Shown here in pieces: positions 52,216 to 61,264 of a DNA stretch of 64,000 bases. The notes under the pieces were generated by a model, which was not told where the DNA came from, ran no database searches, and saw nothing but the letters and a program-made list of their open reading frames with translations. The number at the start of each line of letters is the position of its first letter. Within the stretch, counting starts at the first letter, position 1. Location: the NCBI GenBank assembly GCA_022482815.1, contig JAKVOM010000001.1, positions 2,438,946 to 2,502,945 of the forward strand. Direction: 5' to 3'. Both the position numbers and the translations under genes were made by a program. This DNA comes from Acidaminococcus sp. GTDB lineage: Bacteria; Bacillota; Negativicutes; Acidaminococcales; Acidaminococcaceae.

Positions 52216-55200
52216 TTACATTTTCCCTTCCGTACAGAAGTAGACGAACGGACAGTGGTCACACGTATCCGTCTTGGCCGGATAATCTACTTCCTCATGG
52301 CAGGACGCAATATGGTTCAGAAGTGCCTGCAGTTCTTCCTCCTCGGTTTTTCGGTTAGTGAGTACATAGATGGAGAGATCTCTCAAAAAATGCAGTTCTG
52401 CAGCCGAAACGGGTTTATGGTAAAGTTTTTCCGCTGCCAGCGCATAAATCACGAGCTGCCGCGTATAACCTTTTTTAGCTTCCCCGCTCGCAGGCGGCTG
52501 TCCCGTCTTATAATCAATGATTTTGAGAGTACCATCGGGCATAAAGACAAGTTTATCAATGCTGCCCTGGAAACGGACATTCTGATTTCCCACCGTAAGA
52601 AGGGGCAGGTCAAAGCCCAATTCGCCCTCTTGTTCCAAGTCTCTGACGTTCTTATAGAGATTGCTTTGTACGTAGTTTTCAATAAGAGGTGTTCCTTCTT
52701 CCTTCAGGATCCGCTTTTCAAAGGCGCTGTATTCGCCGTCTTCAAGAGCCAGCTTGACAGCATCGTCCAGCGGGTACTGCAGGGAAAGTTCCAGTGCCTT
52801 ATGAACAAACGTGCCAAGCGTGGAAGGTGCGATGCGGCTCGTGCCGGCACTGACCAGATCTGGATCTTCCCCGGGCATATGCTGGTCATAAGCATAAAAG
52901 AAACGGCGCGGACAAAAATCGTAAGTAAGAAGTGCCGATGCACTCAGCTTCCATTCCCTTGGCAGTTCAATCGGCGCAGTCTGGTCAAAAACTGCATCCG
53001 GTACCGTAAACACGCCGGTATTTTTCGCGGCTTGCTCTTTTGCATCCAAAAGTTCCTTGCCTGAAACATCTTCCCACGTTACAAGGTTCTGGGTACCACG
53101 CCCAAAGACGCGCTGCAGGGATTCACTCCAATTTTCAGCACCGGAGGATTTCTTTTTAGAACTATCTGTCAGGGCTGATACGTAAAGGTATTTTTCCGCA
53201 CGTGTCATGGCCACATAGAGCTGCCGTTTTTTCTCAGCATGTTCCAGGTCCTTTTCATGTTCCTTGATTTCACTAAAAAGGCTCGTTTCCACAATGTCTC
53301 CATCCGGCCCGGGCACTTTGATTCCCAGACCAGCTGACTGCATAAAATGCAGACCTGAACGGTCGCTTTGGCCGCGGTACTGCAAATCCGGCAGAAAGAC
53401 GGCCGGAAATTCCAGTCCTTTTGATTTATGAATAGTCATGATATTGACAGACTGGGAATCTTCATCGAGATTGGCTGCACTTTCCCGGGCGCCAAGGCTG
53501 CGCATTATGCGGAGTTTCTGCAGAAAGTCGTCCACAGAACCCCCTTCATTCATAGCAAAGGTAACTGCCATAGAGCGCAGTTTGCGCACGTTGGCCAGTT
53601 TCTCCCGGCCGTGAGGCTGCGCGCACAGTAACGGTTCCATATGCAGTCTTTCCATGATATCGTCAAAAAGTTCCGGAAGGGAGCTCATTTTTGCTTTGAT
53701 ATGGAGTTCCGTCAGTGTTTCATAACAGGACACAAAAGGTTCCGTAATGGCCTGTCCCAAGGCTTCCCACAGGGTAAGATCAGGCCATTTCTCCCGCAGC
53801 TGCATAATTTCATTATCACTGACTCCGCCGTAGGGAGAACGAAGATAGCCGGCAACTGCCCAATCCTGCTGCGTATTGACAAGGCATTCAAGAAGATTGA
53901 TGATGTCGACAATCTCCTGACGCTCATAAAATCCCTTGCCATCGGTAATATTGCAGGCTATTCCTGCTTCAGCAAGAGCTGCTGCATAAGGATCTGCGAG
54001 GCGGATGGCAGAAACCAGGATGGCCACATCGCCGTAAGAAATTTCGGGGTGAGCCGTTTTAAGTTTCTGGATTTTCTTTACGGTCCAGCGGGCCTGTGCC
54101 ATGGCCGCTTCCTGTTTGGTCAGGTCCGTCGTATCGATAAGACCGGCCACGGGATTCGCTGTGCTCTCCTGATGCGGCACAAGATTCTGAGAGGTAACAT
54201 CAGCCTGCGGATCATTTCCCAGAAGGTCCCTGAAAAGCGTATTGCAGGCAGTGATGATTTCCGGCGCCGAACGAAAATTGTCGGCCATGACGATGTTCTT
54301 GCCGCCGGCTTTTTCGATATCATCGCGCACTTTGCGGAATACGCTTACGTCGGCACCGCGGAAACGATAAATGGACTGCTTGGCATCTCCTACCACGAAG
54401 AGCTTATCTCCTTTCAACACATTCGCATCTCCGCCGCACAGAAGATAAACCAGTTCTTTTTGCTGCAAATTCGTATCCTGAAATTCATCAACCATAATCG
54501 CATCAAAACGATTCTGATATTTTTGGCAAAGTTCCGGATTATCCTTAAGGAGCTGTACAGCCCGCCCGGAAAGGAAGGAAAAGCTGAAACATTCCTGACG
54601 CAGTGCTTCCTGCATCAGCCTTTCATAAAGGTTCTTGAAAACGTGCTGCCAGGCACGGGCAATGGAAATGGCAGCCTCATCGTTTGTCAGCAGGGCATAG
54701 TCTTCTACGCTGCTTTTCCAGGCTTTGATGAGGTCAGAAACTTTACCGGCTGCCCGCACTGTCGTAAAGGTGCCAAGCGACTCAAAATCGGCGTGGTCAA
54801 TCGCTGTCAGGATATCTTCTTTTTGTTCCAGCATGGCCATCAATTTTTCCTGTGTCTTTTTACCGGCCTCATTGATATGAGCGAGCAGTTCTTCCAACGC
54901 CCTGCGGCAAGTTTCAGCCAATACATCCTTCTTTGCCAGCCGCTCTTCATACGGGGCAGCCAAGTCTTGAATGGCTAATACATCGGGCAGACGTTCCACA
55001 AAGTCAAAAAGAATATCGGCAAGGCGGCGCGGGGTATAAAGATGAAGCAATTCTGCAACATCGTTATTCCCGCTTTTTACCATATCATTCAGGAAAGCAG
55101 TAATCGTGTCAGTACGAAACTGCGTCGTCTCATAATCTTCCTGCACTTCAAAATTGGGATCCATTCCTGCTTCAACCGGATTTTCCCGCAGGATGAGACT

Positions 55201-55518
55201 GCAGAAGCTGTCAATTGTCGTGATAAAAGCGCGGTCAGACGCCTTAAGCTGTTCCTGCCAGTGAGCTTTATCTGCACCGCTTGACGTTTCCACGCGCTCC
55301 AAAATGGCCTTTCGTACCCGTTCTTTCATTTCTTTTGCTGCCTTACGGGTAAAGGTAATGGCAAGAATCCGGCCGGCGTCAGCCTTCGGATCTTCCAGAA
55401 TATGCAGGAACCGCTCTACAAGAACGCGGGTTTTTCCGGAACCGGCACCAGCTGATACGGACACATTGCAGTGAAGGGTGGTAATGGCCTGCTGCTGTTC
55501 AGGTGTAAAGTTTGCCAT
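52216..55518 (-). CDS. addA: ATP-dependent helicase/nuclease subunit A
   Basis: 1100 residues from ATG at 55518, one base after the addB stop. UvrD-type helicase: VSVSAGAGSGKTRVLVERF (Walker A), IMVDEFQDTN (Walker B), VGDAKQSIYRFRGADVSVF, NIMTIHKSKGLEFPAVFLP and YVAMTRAEKYLYVS. C-terminal PD-(D/E)XK nuclease with LKIIDYKTGQ. Unusually, the nuclease region also shows a four-Cys pattern (YDFCPRRFFY and CDHCPFVYFC at the end) like that of iron-sulphur nucleases. With AddB it resects double-strand breaks and loads RecA. Confidence 0.95.
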   Translation of the reverse strand: MANFTPEQQQAITTLHCNVSVSAGAGSGKTRVLVERFLHILEDPKADAGRILAITFTRKAAKEMKERVRKAILERVETSSGADKAHWQEQLKASDRAFITTIDSFCSLILRENPVEAGMDPNFEVQEDYETTQFRTDTITAFLNDMVKSGNNDVAELLHLYTPRRLADILFDFVERLPDVLAIQDLAAPYEERLAKKDVLAETCRRALEELLAHINEAGKKTQEKLMAMLEQKEDILTAIDHADFESLGTFTTVRAAGKVSDLIKAWKSSVEDYALLTNDEAAISIARAWQHVFKNLYERLMQEALRQECFSFSFLSGRAVQLLKDNPELCQKYQNRFDAIMVDEFQDTNLQQKELVYLLCGGDANVLKGDKLFVVGDAKQSIYRFRGADVSVFRKVRDDIEKAGGKNIVMADNFRSAPEIITACNTLFRDLLGNDPQADVTSQNLVPHQESTANPVAGLIDTTDLTKQEAAMAQARWTVKKIQKLKTAHPEISYGDVAILVSAIRLADPYAAALAEAGIACNITDGKGFYERQEIVDIINLLECLVNTQQDWAVAGYLRSPYGGVSDNEIMQLREKWPDLTLWEALGQAITEPFVSCYETLTELHIKAKMSSLPELFDDIMERLHMEPLLCAQPHGREKLANVRKLRSMAVTFAMNEGGSVDDFLQKLRIMRSLGARESAANLDEDSQSVNIMTIHKSKGLEFPAVFLPDLQYRGQSDRSGLHFMQSAGLGIKVPGPDGDIVETSLFSEIKEHEKDLEHAEKKRQLYVAMTRAEKYLYVSALTDSSKKKSSGAENWSESLQRVFGRGTQNLVTWEDVSGKELLDAKEQAAKNTGVFTVPDAVFDQTAPIELPREWKLSASALLTYDFCPRRFFYAYDQHMPGEDPDLVSAGTSRIAPSTLGTFVHKALELSLQYPLDDAVKLALEDGEYSAFEKRILKEEGTPLIENYVQSNLYKNVRDLEQEGELGFDLPLLTVGNQNVRFQGSIDKLVFMPDGTLKIIDYKTGQPPASGEAKKGYTRQLVIYALAAEKLYHKPVSAAELHFLRDLSIYVLTNRKTEEEELQALLNHIASCHEEVDYPAKTDTCDHCPFVYFCTEGKM

Positions 55519-55519
55519 G

Positions 55520-58500
55520 TTATTCATCCTCTCCTTCCATGCCGTGCTGCGGATTATCCCGGTAGCGGCAGATGTCCCGGGCCGGGCAATAGTCCGGGCA
55601 CTTGCCGTCTGCCGGCCTGGCCGGAAACTCTCCTGCACCAATGCCGAATGCTGCATTTTGAATCACAGTATCAAGAGACGCCATCACAGCTTCAGCATCT
55701 GCGGCCGTCTTCCGCTTCTTGTCCATCGCCTTCACAGTACTCGTCCAGAATCCGCCCTTGCGGGTGCCCTGCTTCAGCGCCCCATACTGGGCTCCGGCAA
55801 TTTTTTCCACCGGGACATTGTTTTCGGAAACCGCTTTCACATAAAGTGGGAGCTGCACAGCAAGACCATCTGTGATCTGCGCTTTTGAAGGCGGGTCCCC
55901 CGTTTTATAGTCCATCACAGCAAATACGCTCTGATCGGGGCTGGCATCGATTCGGTCCACCTGGCCGGATACAAAGACAGTCATATCCCCGGTTTTATAA
56001 CAGAGTGCGTCCCATTCACTCCCCTTACGGCCAAAAGCTTTTTCCACGGCGTAAGGACGCAGGGCAAGCGGGTCATTTGCCTCATAGGCAATCTCTTTTT
56101 TCAGCCATCTGCTCAATTGATTTTCATACTGTTCTTTTAAGTGCCTGGTAAAGGGGGATACGGGCAGCTGCCCGTCGTTTTCCATTTCTTCATACACATC
56201 GAGGAAAGACTGTTTCAGTTCGCTTTGGAGACTATTTTCATCCGCCTGAGACAAGTCTTCCTGTAAATGCTTCCCCAAAAAACGCGCCAATGTACGGTGA
56301 AACAGGTTTCCTACGGCATCCGGTGTCGGGAGCGCACCGCGTTCTTCCGGCATGTCGAGACTCCAGACATAGCCTGCGAGGTAACGAAATGGGCAGGCAA
56401 GATACACGTCCAGTGCCGAAGCAGAAAGATGCAGTTCCTTCTCTTTGCGGTCGAGGCACCCGTTAAAAGGAGACTTGCCTTCCCAGCGATTGGCATTGTG
56501 CTGCTTTTTAGCAAAAAAGTCGGCACCACACCGGCTGCTTTCAGTCATCCACTCTTTTTCCTTCTCCCCCAGTTTCGGCTGTTCGGCAAGAAAATTCATG
56601 AGCTGCGCCTGACTTGCACACCCGGAAAGAGTACTCCGAACCGAATTGACCGAAAGGGAATCTTCATCAAAGAAGCGTGTCAGCAGCTCGATATAGGAAG
56701 AAGGGCCGCCGTCATCATCGGCATACCAGGAAAGCTGTACCTCTTTTTCGGCCATTGCCACGGCAGAGGCAAAGAAATAATGATCCTGCTCAAGGTCCTG
56801 AACGGCCAGTGTCAGCGGGATTCCGAGGCTTGTCAGTGTTCCCCGTTCCTTATCGTTATAAATCCAGTTTTCATGAGGAATATACGGGAAAAGCCCATCT
56901 CGAACGCCCATGATAAATACGTAGGGAATCGTCATTCCCTGTACGTCAGAGACTTCATTGACGCGGATTCCCTGGCTGTCACCGGGCGCAACAGGCAATG
57001 TCGTTCCTCTCAGGAAATCCTGCCAGAACTCGCGGACTTCTGCAGGAGAAACCTGTTCTCCCTCATGACCGCACTGGTTGAGCGTCGTTTCCAGTTGATC
57101 AAGGCAATTTCTGACAGTTTCCTCGGTCAGTGCCATGGACTTGACCTGCTGCAGCGTTGCCTTATGCGACTTATGCCATTCACCCCACGTCTTGGTAAGA
57201 TTCCAGGCGTCGAGCTGTTCTGTGAAATAGTCACGCCACTCTTTTGGTAAGTGAGAAGTCGATACGAATCCCAGCAGCTCTTTCACATCGTGACTTTTCG
57301 GCAGATTTGAAACAAGATTAATCATCTGATTCACAGAAGCCACATATTTCGTATAAAGGAGCTCATCGACGGCCTCGCGGGGAACACCCCAGACAAACTC
57401 TGCAAGAGGAGCACGGAACAAAGCTTTATAAGTCTCCAGGTCATCATGGTTCAGTGCTGCCGCAAAAAGTTTGGAAAGAAAGTCGCAGAGAGGCTGACCA
57501 GCCATATCGGTCTGATTCGTCAAGGTAGTCGGAATGCCATACTCATCAAAATAGCGGCGGAGGCCAGGGTAATCACTCATATTCCGTAAAAGGAGCATCA
57601 TATCCTGCGGCTTGACTCCGGCCCTTAATTTGGCTTTTACCGCAGTGAGGACACCGCGGATTTCAGCCTCGGCACTCGGTGCTTCCCAAAGGGAAACATG
57701 CTGCGCCGGGCAGCCTGCCTTCTGCCCGCTTTGCCAATACTCACAAAATGCAGTAAGATCCTTTTCTCTCTTTCTCGCCGCAGGCACGACTTTAAGTTCA
57801 AATCCGAGACCCAAAAGAGCTTCTTCCAAATGGCTCGTCGCTGCACTGAGTTCAGGCCGATTGGCATCATAAAAAATCCCAAACGAGATATCACAGTAAG
57901 CGGCAAGCTTCTCGATCAGTTTAAGCTGCAGTCCGTTCAAGCGGTTAAATTCGCTGAAATAAAGGTGCTGCCAGGGTAATTTCAGTTCTCCGTCCTGCAA
58001 AGCTTCAACAGCAGCTTCATAAAGTCCCTGCAAGTCACACATTCTTTGGGATTGCAGCAGCGCCTGATAAGTCGTAAAGAAGAGTGCCAGTTCCTTATCC
58101 TTCTGCCGCTGCACTTCCGTCCTGTCTTCCCAGGACAAAACGACATGGCTCCATTCTTCCGGCGAGACACCCTGCTTTTCCAGTTCTTCAATGAAACGCA
58201 GGAGGCTGTCCCGGAAACCTTTTTTATCGGCCAGCTTCTGAAAGTATTCCAGCTTTCCCTTCTGATTCAGATAAGCGATGCACTGTTCGAGTAATTTGGT
58301 CTGAGTATAGCGGGAAATCAACGTGACATCCGGGGCTTTTCCGCTCATCTCCAGAATGGCCCGGGGCAGCACATCGATGGATGCGGTTCTTACCAGGCCG
58401 GTATGACCAACGACGCGCCGAAAGAATTTATTAGGGACAAGGAAAAGAGCCTTCCCGTATTCAAATCCGGAGGCTTCCTGAATGAATGAATCCCGCATTG

Positions 58501-58543
58501 ATTCTCCCAGAGCCGTAGTATAAAGATAGTGCTTATATGGCAT
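55520..58543 (-). CDS. addB: ATP-dependent helicase/nuclease subunit B
   Basis: 1007 residues from ATG at 58543, eight bases after AAGGAG (an ATG at 58561 is also in frame). The N terminus (HYLYTTALGESMRDSF) has no Walker A motif, as in RexB-type subunits, so the helicase fold is likely inactive. The C-terminal nuclease shows FAVMDYKTGD and the Fe-S cysteines in YLACPFRYL and CPDYCPARDIC. AddA is encoded immediately after. No chi sequence was assigned. Confidence 0.93.
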   Translation of the reverse strand: MPYKHYLYTTALGESMRDSFIQEASGFEYGKALFLVPNKFFRRVVGHTGLVRTASIDVLPRAILEMSGKAPDVTLISRYTQTKLLEQCIAYLNQKGKLEYFQKLADKKGFRDSLLRFIEELEKQGVSPEEWSHVVLSWEDRTEVQRQKDKELALFFTTYQALLQSQRMCDLQGLYEAAVEALQDGELKLPWQHLYFSEFNRLNGLQLKLIEKLAAYCDISFGIFYDANRPELSAATSHLEEALLGLGFELKVVPAARKREKDLTAFCEYWQSGQKAGCPAQHVSLWEAPSAEAEIRGVLTAVKAKLRAGVKPQDMMLLLRNMSDYPGLRRYFDEYGIPTTLTNQTDMAGQPLCDFLSKLFAAALNHDDLETYKALFRAPLAEFVWGVPREAVDELLYTKYVASVNQMINLVSNLPKSHDVKELLGFVSTSHLPKEWRDYFTEQLDAWNLTKTWGEWHKSHKATLQQVKSMALTEETVRNCLDQLETTLNQCGHEGEQVSPAEVREFWQDFLRGTTLPVAPGDSQGIRVNEVSDVQGMTIPYVFIMGVRDGLFPYIPHENWIYNDKERGTLTSLGIPLTLAVQDLEQDHYFFASAVAMAEKEVQLSWYADDDGGPSSYIELLTRFFDEDSLSVNSVRSTLSGCASQAQLMNFLAEQPKLGEKEKEWMTESSRCGADFFAKKQHNANRWEGKSPFNGCLDRKEKELHLSASALDVYLACPFRYLAGYVWSLDMPEERGALPTPDAVGNLFHRTLARFLGKHLQEDLSQADENSLQSELKQSFLDVYEEMENDGQLPVSPFTRHLKEQYENQLSRWLKKEIAYEANDPLALRPYAVEKAFGRKGSEWDALCYKTGDMTVFVSGQVDRIDASPDQSVFAVMDYKTGDPPSKAQITDGLAVQLPLYVKAVSENNVPVEKIAGAQYGALKQGTRKGGFWTSTVKAMDKKRKTAADAEAVMASLDTVIQNAAFGIGAGEFPARPADGKCPDYCPARDICRYRDNPQHGMEGEDE

Positions 58544-58601
58544 GCTTCTGACTCCTTTCAATCAGAGAATTAAAAAGGCGGGCCAGCGCCCGCCCTTTTT
58601 A

Positions 58602-59015
58602 TCAATCCGCCGTCTCCGGCTGTTTTTCTGCCTCATCCGCAGCAGGCTTGTTATGATAAAGCTTTGCCACGATGACATCAACATGGTCGACATAAAAATC
58701 GGTCAAGGCCACCACTTCTTTGACAATGGCTTCCCGCAGTGTTTCAATGACGTCCGAAACGGCAACACCGTATTCCACGGAAACGCGCACTTCAAAAGAA
58801 ACATGTCCTTTCGTAACCGTTCCGTTTTCATCGACAAAAGCGTCCGTCTTCGTGACGCTGACGGGCGGAATCACTTTATCCGTTACTCTTTTAGCCAGGG
58901 AAAATAAGGATCCTCCCTCGCTTTGTGCAAAGGTTACGTGCTCAATCTTTTCCGACGCTACTTTTACAATTTCAACAAACACTTCATCGCTGATAATGGT
59001 CTTGCCCTGAATCAT
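58602..59015 (-). CDS. Asp23/Gls24 family envelope stress protein
   Basis: 137 residues from ATG at 59015 behind AAGGGAGGG; the frame upstream crosses a terminator and is rejected. The Asp23 domain covers residues about 5-115: ISDEVFVEIVKVASEKIEHV, VTKTDAFVDENGTVTKGHVSF, VRVSVEYGVAVSDVIETLREAI. The acidic tail (ADEAEKQPETAD) is not conserved. Family members sit at the membrane and respond to alkaline or cell-wall stress; their molecular role is unknown. Confidence 0.9.
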   Translation of the reverse strand: MIQGKTIISDEVFVEIVKVASEKIEHVTFAQSEGGSLFSLAKRVTDKVIPPVSVTKTDAFVDENGTVTKGHVSFEVRVSVEYGVAVSDVIETLREAIVKEVVALTDFYVDHVDVIVAKLYHNKPAADEAEKQPETAD

Positions 59016-59037
59016 GAGAATCCCTCCCTTAAATAAA

Positions 59038-59079
59038 AAGCCGGCAGCAGCGAACCTTATGAAGATTCGCCCTGCCGGG
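59038..59079 (-). terminator. terminator-like hairpin immediately upstream of the Asp23 gene
   Basis: CCGGCAGGGCGAA pairs with TTCGCTGCTGCCGG (one base bulged) and is followed by CTTTTTATTT on the minus strand. It lies between a promoter and the Asp23 ribosome site, so it can terminate the upstream nitroreductase transcript or attenuate the Asp23 one. Confidence 0.75.
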
Positions 59080-59093
59080 CAACCTTTTTCCTT

Positions 59094-59122
59094 ATTGTAA
59101 CATATCAAAGAACCACGTACAA
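59094..59122 (-). promoter_or_regulatory. promoter upstream of the Asp23 gene
   Basis: TTGTAC (59117-59122) and TACAAT (59094-59099), spacer 17 bases; the start point would fall just before the terminator-like hairpin. Confidence 0.6.
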
Positions 59123-59159
59123 TTAGCTATCCCAAAAAATACCCACCATGCGATTACAA

Positions 59160-59975
59160 TCAGTCGCGGAATTCAACTTTCAGATGCTGGCGGTCAGGCA
59201 GCTTGTGGTATTTGTATTTTGGATAGCCGACGAGCAGACAGCCCACGGCAATCTGTTTAGCCGGAATGTCGAGGAGTTCGCGGAGCGGCTTATAATCCAT
59301 CTGTGCACAAGTTTCAATGAAACCCATAATGGTCGTGCCGAGACCCAGTGTCGGTGCATACAGTTCAATGTAAGCCAGGGCCTGCTCACTGTTGCTGATA
59401 GCCGTAACATTCAGACGGCGGGTCAGTACAAAGACGAGCTGTTTGGCATTACGCCCGATGATATCAATACCGCGGTCACGGTAGATATGAAGAATTTTCA
59501 TGAAATAACGGCGGCGCGGCGACTTATTGTCGATTTCTTCCTGCATCCAGTCTGCCACACAATCCGTAATTTTTTTGATAGTTTCACGATTATTGATGAC
59601 AAGATAATACAATCCCTGGGAATTAGCTGCCGTTGGAGCATAGCGAGCCACTTCCAGCAGTTCCTTCATCTTTTCATCCGAAACCATTTCATCGGTAAAG
59701 TTACGGATACTCCGTCTCATCCGCATAAACTGAAAAGCCGTCTTGGAATCCAGCATTGGCATCGTAATCGGATCCATTTCTGCAGACGGGCAGCGGGAAT
59801 TTTCCAGTGCACCGACCGGGCAGACGGAAACGCAGTGGCCGCAGGACATGCAGGACAAGTCGTTAATGCAGACGGGCCCGTTTTCTCCCATTTCAAGGAT
59901 GCAACTGGGGCAAACCTTGGCACAAGTTCCGCATTTTACACATTTACTCTGATCAATCGTGATAATTCCAGCCAA
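59160..59975 (-). CDS. ferredoxin-domain nitroreductase
   Basis: 271 residues with TTG start at 59975, six bases after GAGGTG. Residues 1-65 carry two 4Fe-4S motifs (CVKCGTCAKVCPSC and CMSCGHCVSVCP). The rest is an FMN nitroreductase fold: RMRRSIRNFTDEMVS, LLEVARYAPTAANSQG, GLGTTIMGF. It is likely an electron-transfer flavoprotein of anaerobes acting on nitro or quinone compounds; natural substrate unknown. The open frame runs backwards through tRNA-Asn to 60143, which must not be used as start. Confidence 0.9.
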   Translation of the reverse strand: MAGIITIDQSKCVKCGTCAKVCPSCILEMGENGPVCINDLSCMSCGHCVSVCPVGALENSRCPSAEMDPITMPMLDSKTAFQFMRMRRSIRNFTDEMVSDEKMKELLEVARYAPTAANSQGLYYLVINNRETIKKITDCVADWMQEEIDNKSPRRRYFMKILHIYRDRGIDIIGRNAKQLVFVLTRRLNVTAISNSEQALAYIELYAPTLGLGTTIMGFIETCAQMDYKPLRELLDIPAKQIAVGCLLVGYPKYKYHKLPDRQHLKVEFRD

Positions 59976-60018
59976 AAGTAACACCTCAACATGTTCTGCC
60001 GCTGGACACGGCATATCC

Positions 60019-60044
60019 AAAAAAAGCCGGACTCCCGTCCGGCC
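60019..60044 (-). terminator. terminator after tRNA-Asn
   Basis: GCCGGAC-ggga-GTCCGGC followed by TTTTTTT on the minus strand, about 12 bases past the tRNA 3' end. Confidence 0.85.
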
Positions 60045-60055
60045 TGTTCTTAAAT

Positions 60056-60131
60056 TGGCTCCCCGAGTAAGACTCGAACTTACAACAACTCGATTAACAG
60101 TCGAGTGCTCTACCGATTGAGCTATCGGGGA
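60056..60131 (-). tRNA. tRNA-Asn (anticodon GUU)
   Basis: 76 bases with encoded CCA. Acceptor stem TCCCCGA/TCGGGGA, D arm TAGCTCAATCGGTAGAGCA, anticodon loop CTGTTAA, T arm GTTCGAGTC. All stems pair. Confidence 0.97.
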
Positions 60132-60310
60132 ATCTTTCGTCAACGCTGATTATTCTACACTAGACAGGAAAAAATGTCAAGTTTTTTGGTTTATGATTTT
60201 AAACAAAAATTTTCCATGTCTCTGCTCGGCTTATTTGATTTGCTGTTCCCTGCTAAAAAGGAGTGCCAGCAACCTAAAACCGGTTTGACACTCCCTGATA
60301 AGTACTTGCC

Positions 60311-61264
60311 TTATTTTCCTGTAAATTCCTTTCTTGCTTCAACGACCTCCCCGATATGCTCAGCCACAGTCGTACAGCAGCCGCCGACAGCCGATGCACC
60401 GGCTTTCATATAAGCCAGGGCATATTCCTTGAAGCTGCGGCTATCCGGGCTGCCGTGCCAGGTTTTCGTCACAGGGTCATAGATTTCCCCGCTGTTGGGG
60501 TACACGAATATCGGCAGTGTTGTGCCCTTACGAAGTTCTTTGACGAGCCCTTCCATATATTCGGGCTTGGAGCAGTTGGCACCCATCGCTTCCAGATGCA
60601 GATACCCCTCCTTAAATGCGCATGCACAATCAACAATAGCATCGCCTTCATTGATATGAGCAGCGTCCTTGCAGGAATAGCTGATCCAGTACGTGGCTCC
60701 CAATTTTTCGGCAATCTCCGCTTCAATCTTTGACTCAGCAAGGGACGGCTGCGTTTCAAAAAGGAGCACGTCCGCGCCGGCCTGCCAAAGAAGCTCCGCT
60801 CTCCTGGCATGAAAATCATATAAAGTCTGGTCAGACACACCGTAATGGCCTTTATATTCTGAGCCGTCCGCCAGGTAGGCACCATAAGGCCCGATACCGG
60901 CAAGGCAAAGCGGATAAGCTCTGCCGGCAGATTTACCTTCTTTTTCCCACCATTCATCGCGGGTTTCCAGGAAAAGTTTGACAGAACGTACAATCAGATC
61001 TTCCGCTTCTTTTTCCGAGTAGCCTCCTGCCATGAGCCCCGGAATCGTAGCCTGATAACTGCAGGTAATGTGGGCATCAGCCCCGGCACGCAAATACATC
61101 AGATGAACCTGCTTTACGAGTTCCGGCTGTTCGGCCAGTACTTTGGCGGTCCACAATTTATCATTCAAATTGGCTCCCAGCTGTTCGAGCGCCGTACCCA
61201 TGGATCCATCAATTACACAAATTTTATTTTTTTGCAAAATATCCTTTAAAGAAGCTTTCACCAT
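60311..61264 (-). CDS. homocysteine S-methyltransferase family protein (MmuM-like)
   Basis: 317 residues. IDGSMGTALEQLGANLND at the start, RAGADAHITCSYQATIPG, MGANCSKPEY and the C-terminal SAVGGCCTTVAEHI provide the three zinc Cys of the Pfam homocysteine methyltransferase family. It most likely methylates homocysteine to methionine from S-methylmethionine or SAM. It starts at the stop of the AGCS symporter gene (TAATG), so the pair may import and use one amino-acid compound. Confidence 0.9.
   Translation of the reverse strand: MVKASLKDILQKNKICVIDGSMGTALEQLGANLNDKLWTAKVLAEQPELVKQVHLMYLRAGADAHITCSYQATIPGLMAGGYSEKEAEDLIVRSVKLFLETRDEWWEKEGKSAGRAYPLCLAGIGPYGAYLADGSEYKGHYGVSDQTLYDFHARRAELLWQAGADVLLFETQPSLAESKIEAEIAEKLGATYWISYSCKDAAHINEGDAIVDCACAFKEGYLHLEAMGANCSKPEYMEGLVKELRKGTTLPIFVYPNSGEIYDPVTKTWHGSPDSRSFKEYALAYMKAGASAVGGCCTTVAEHIGEVVEARKEFTGK

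Noticed and set aside
53641-54978. 445-residue plus-strand reading frame opposite addA
   Set aside because: Shadow of addA; composition (many Phe, Arg, His and Ile) is typical of an antisense frame.
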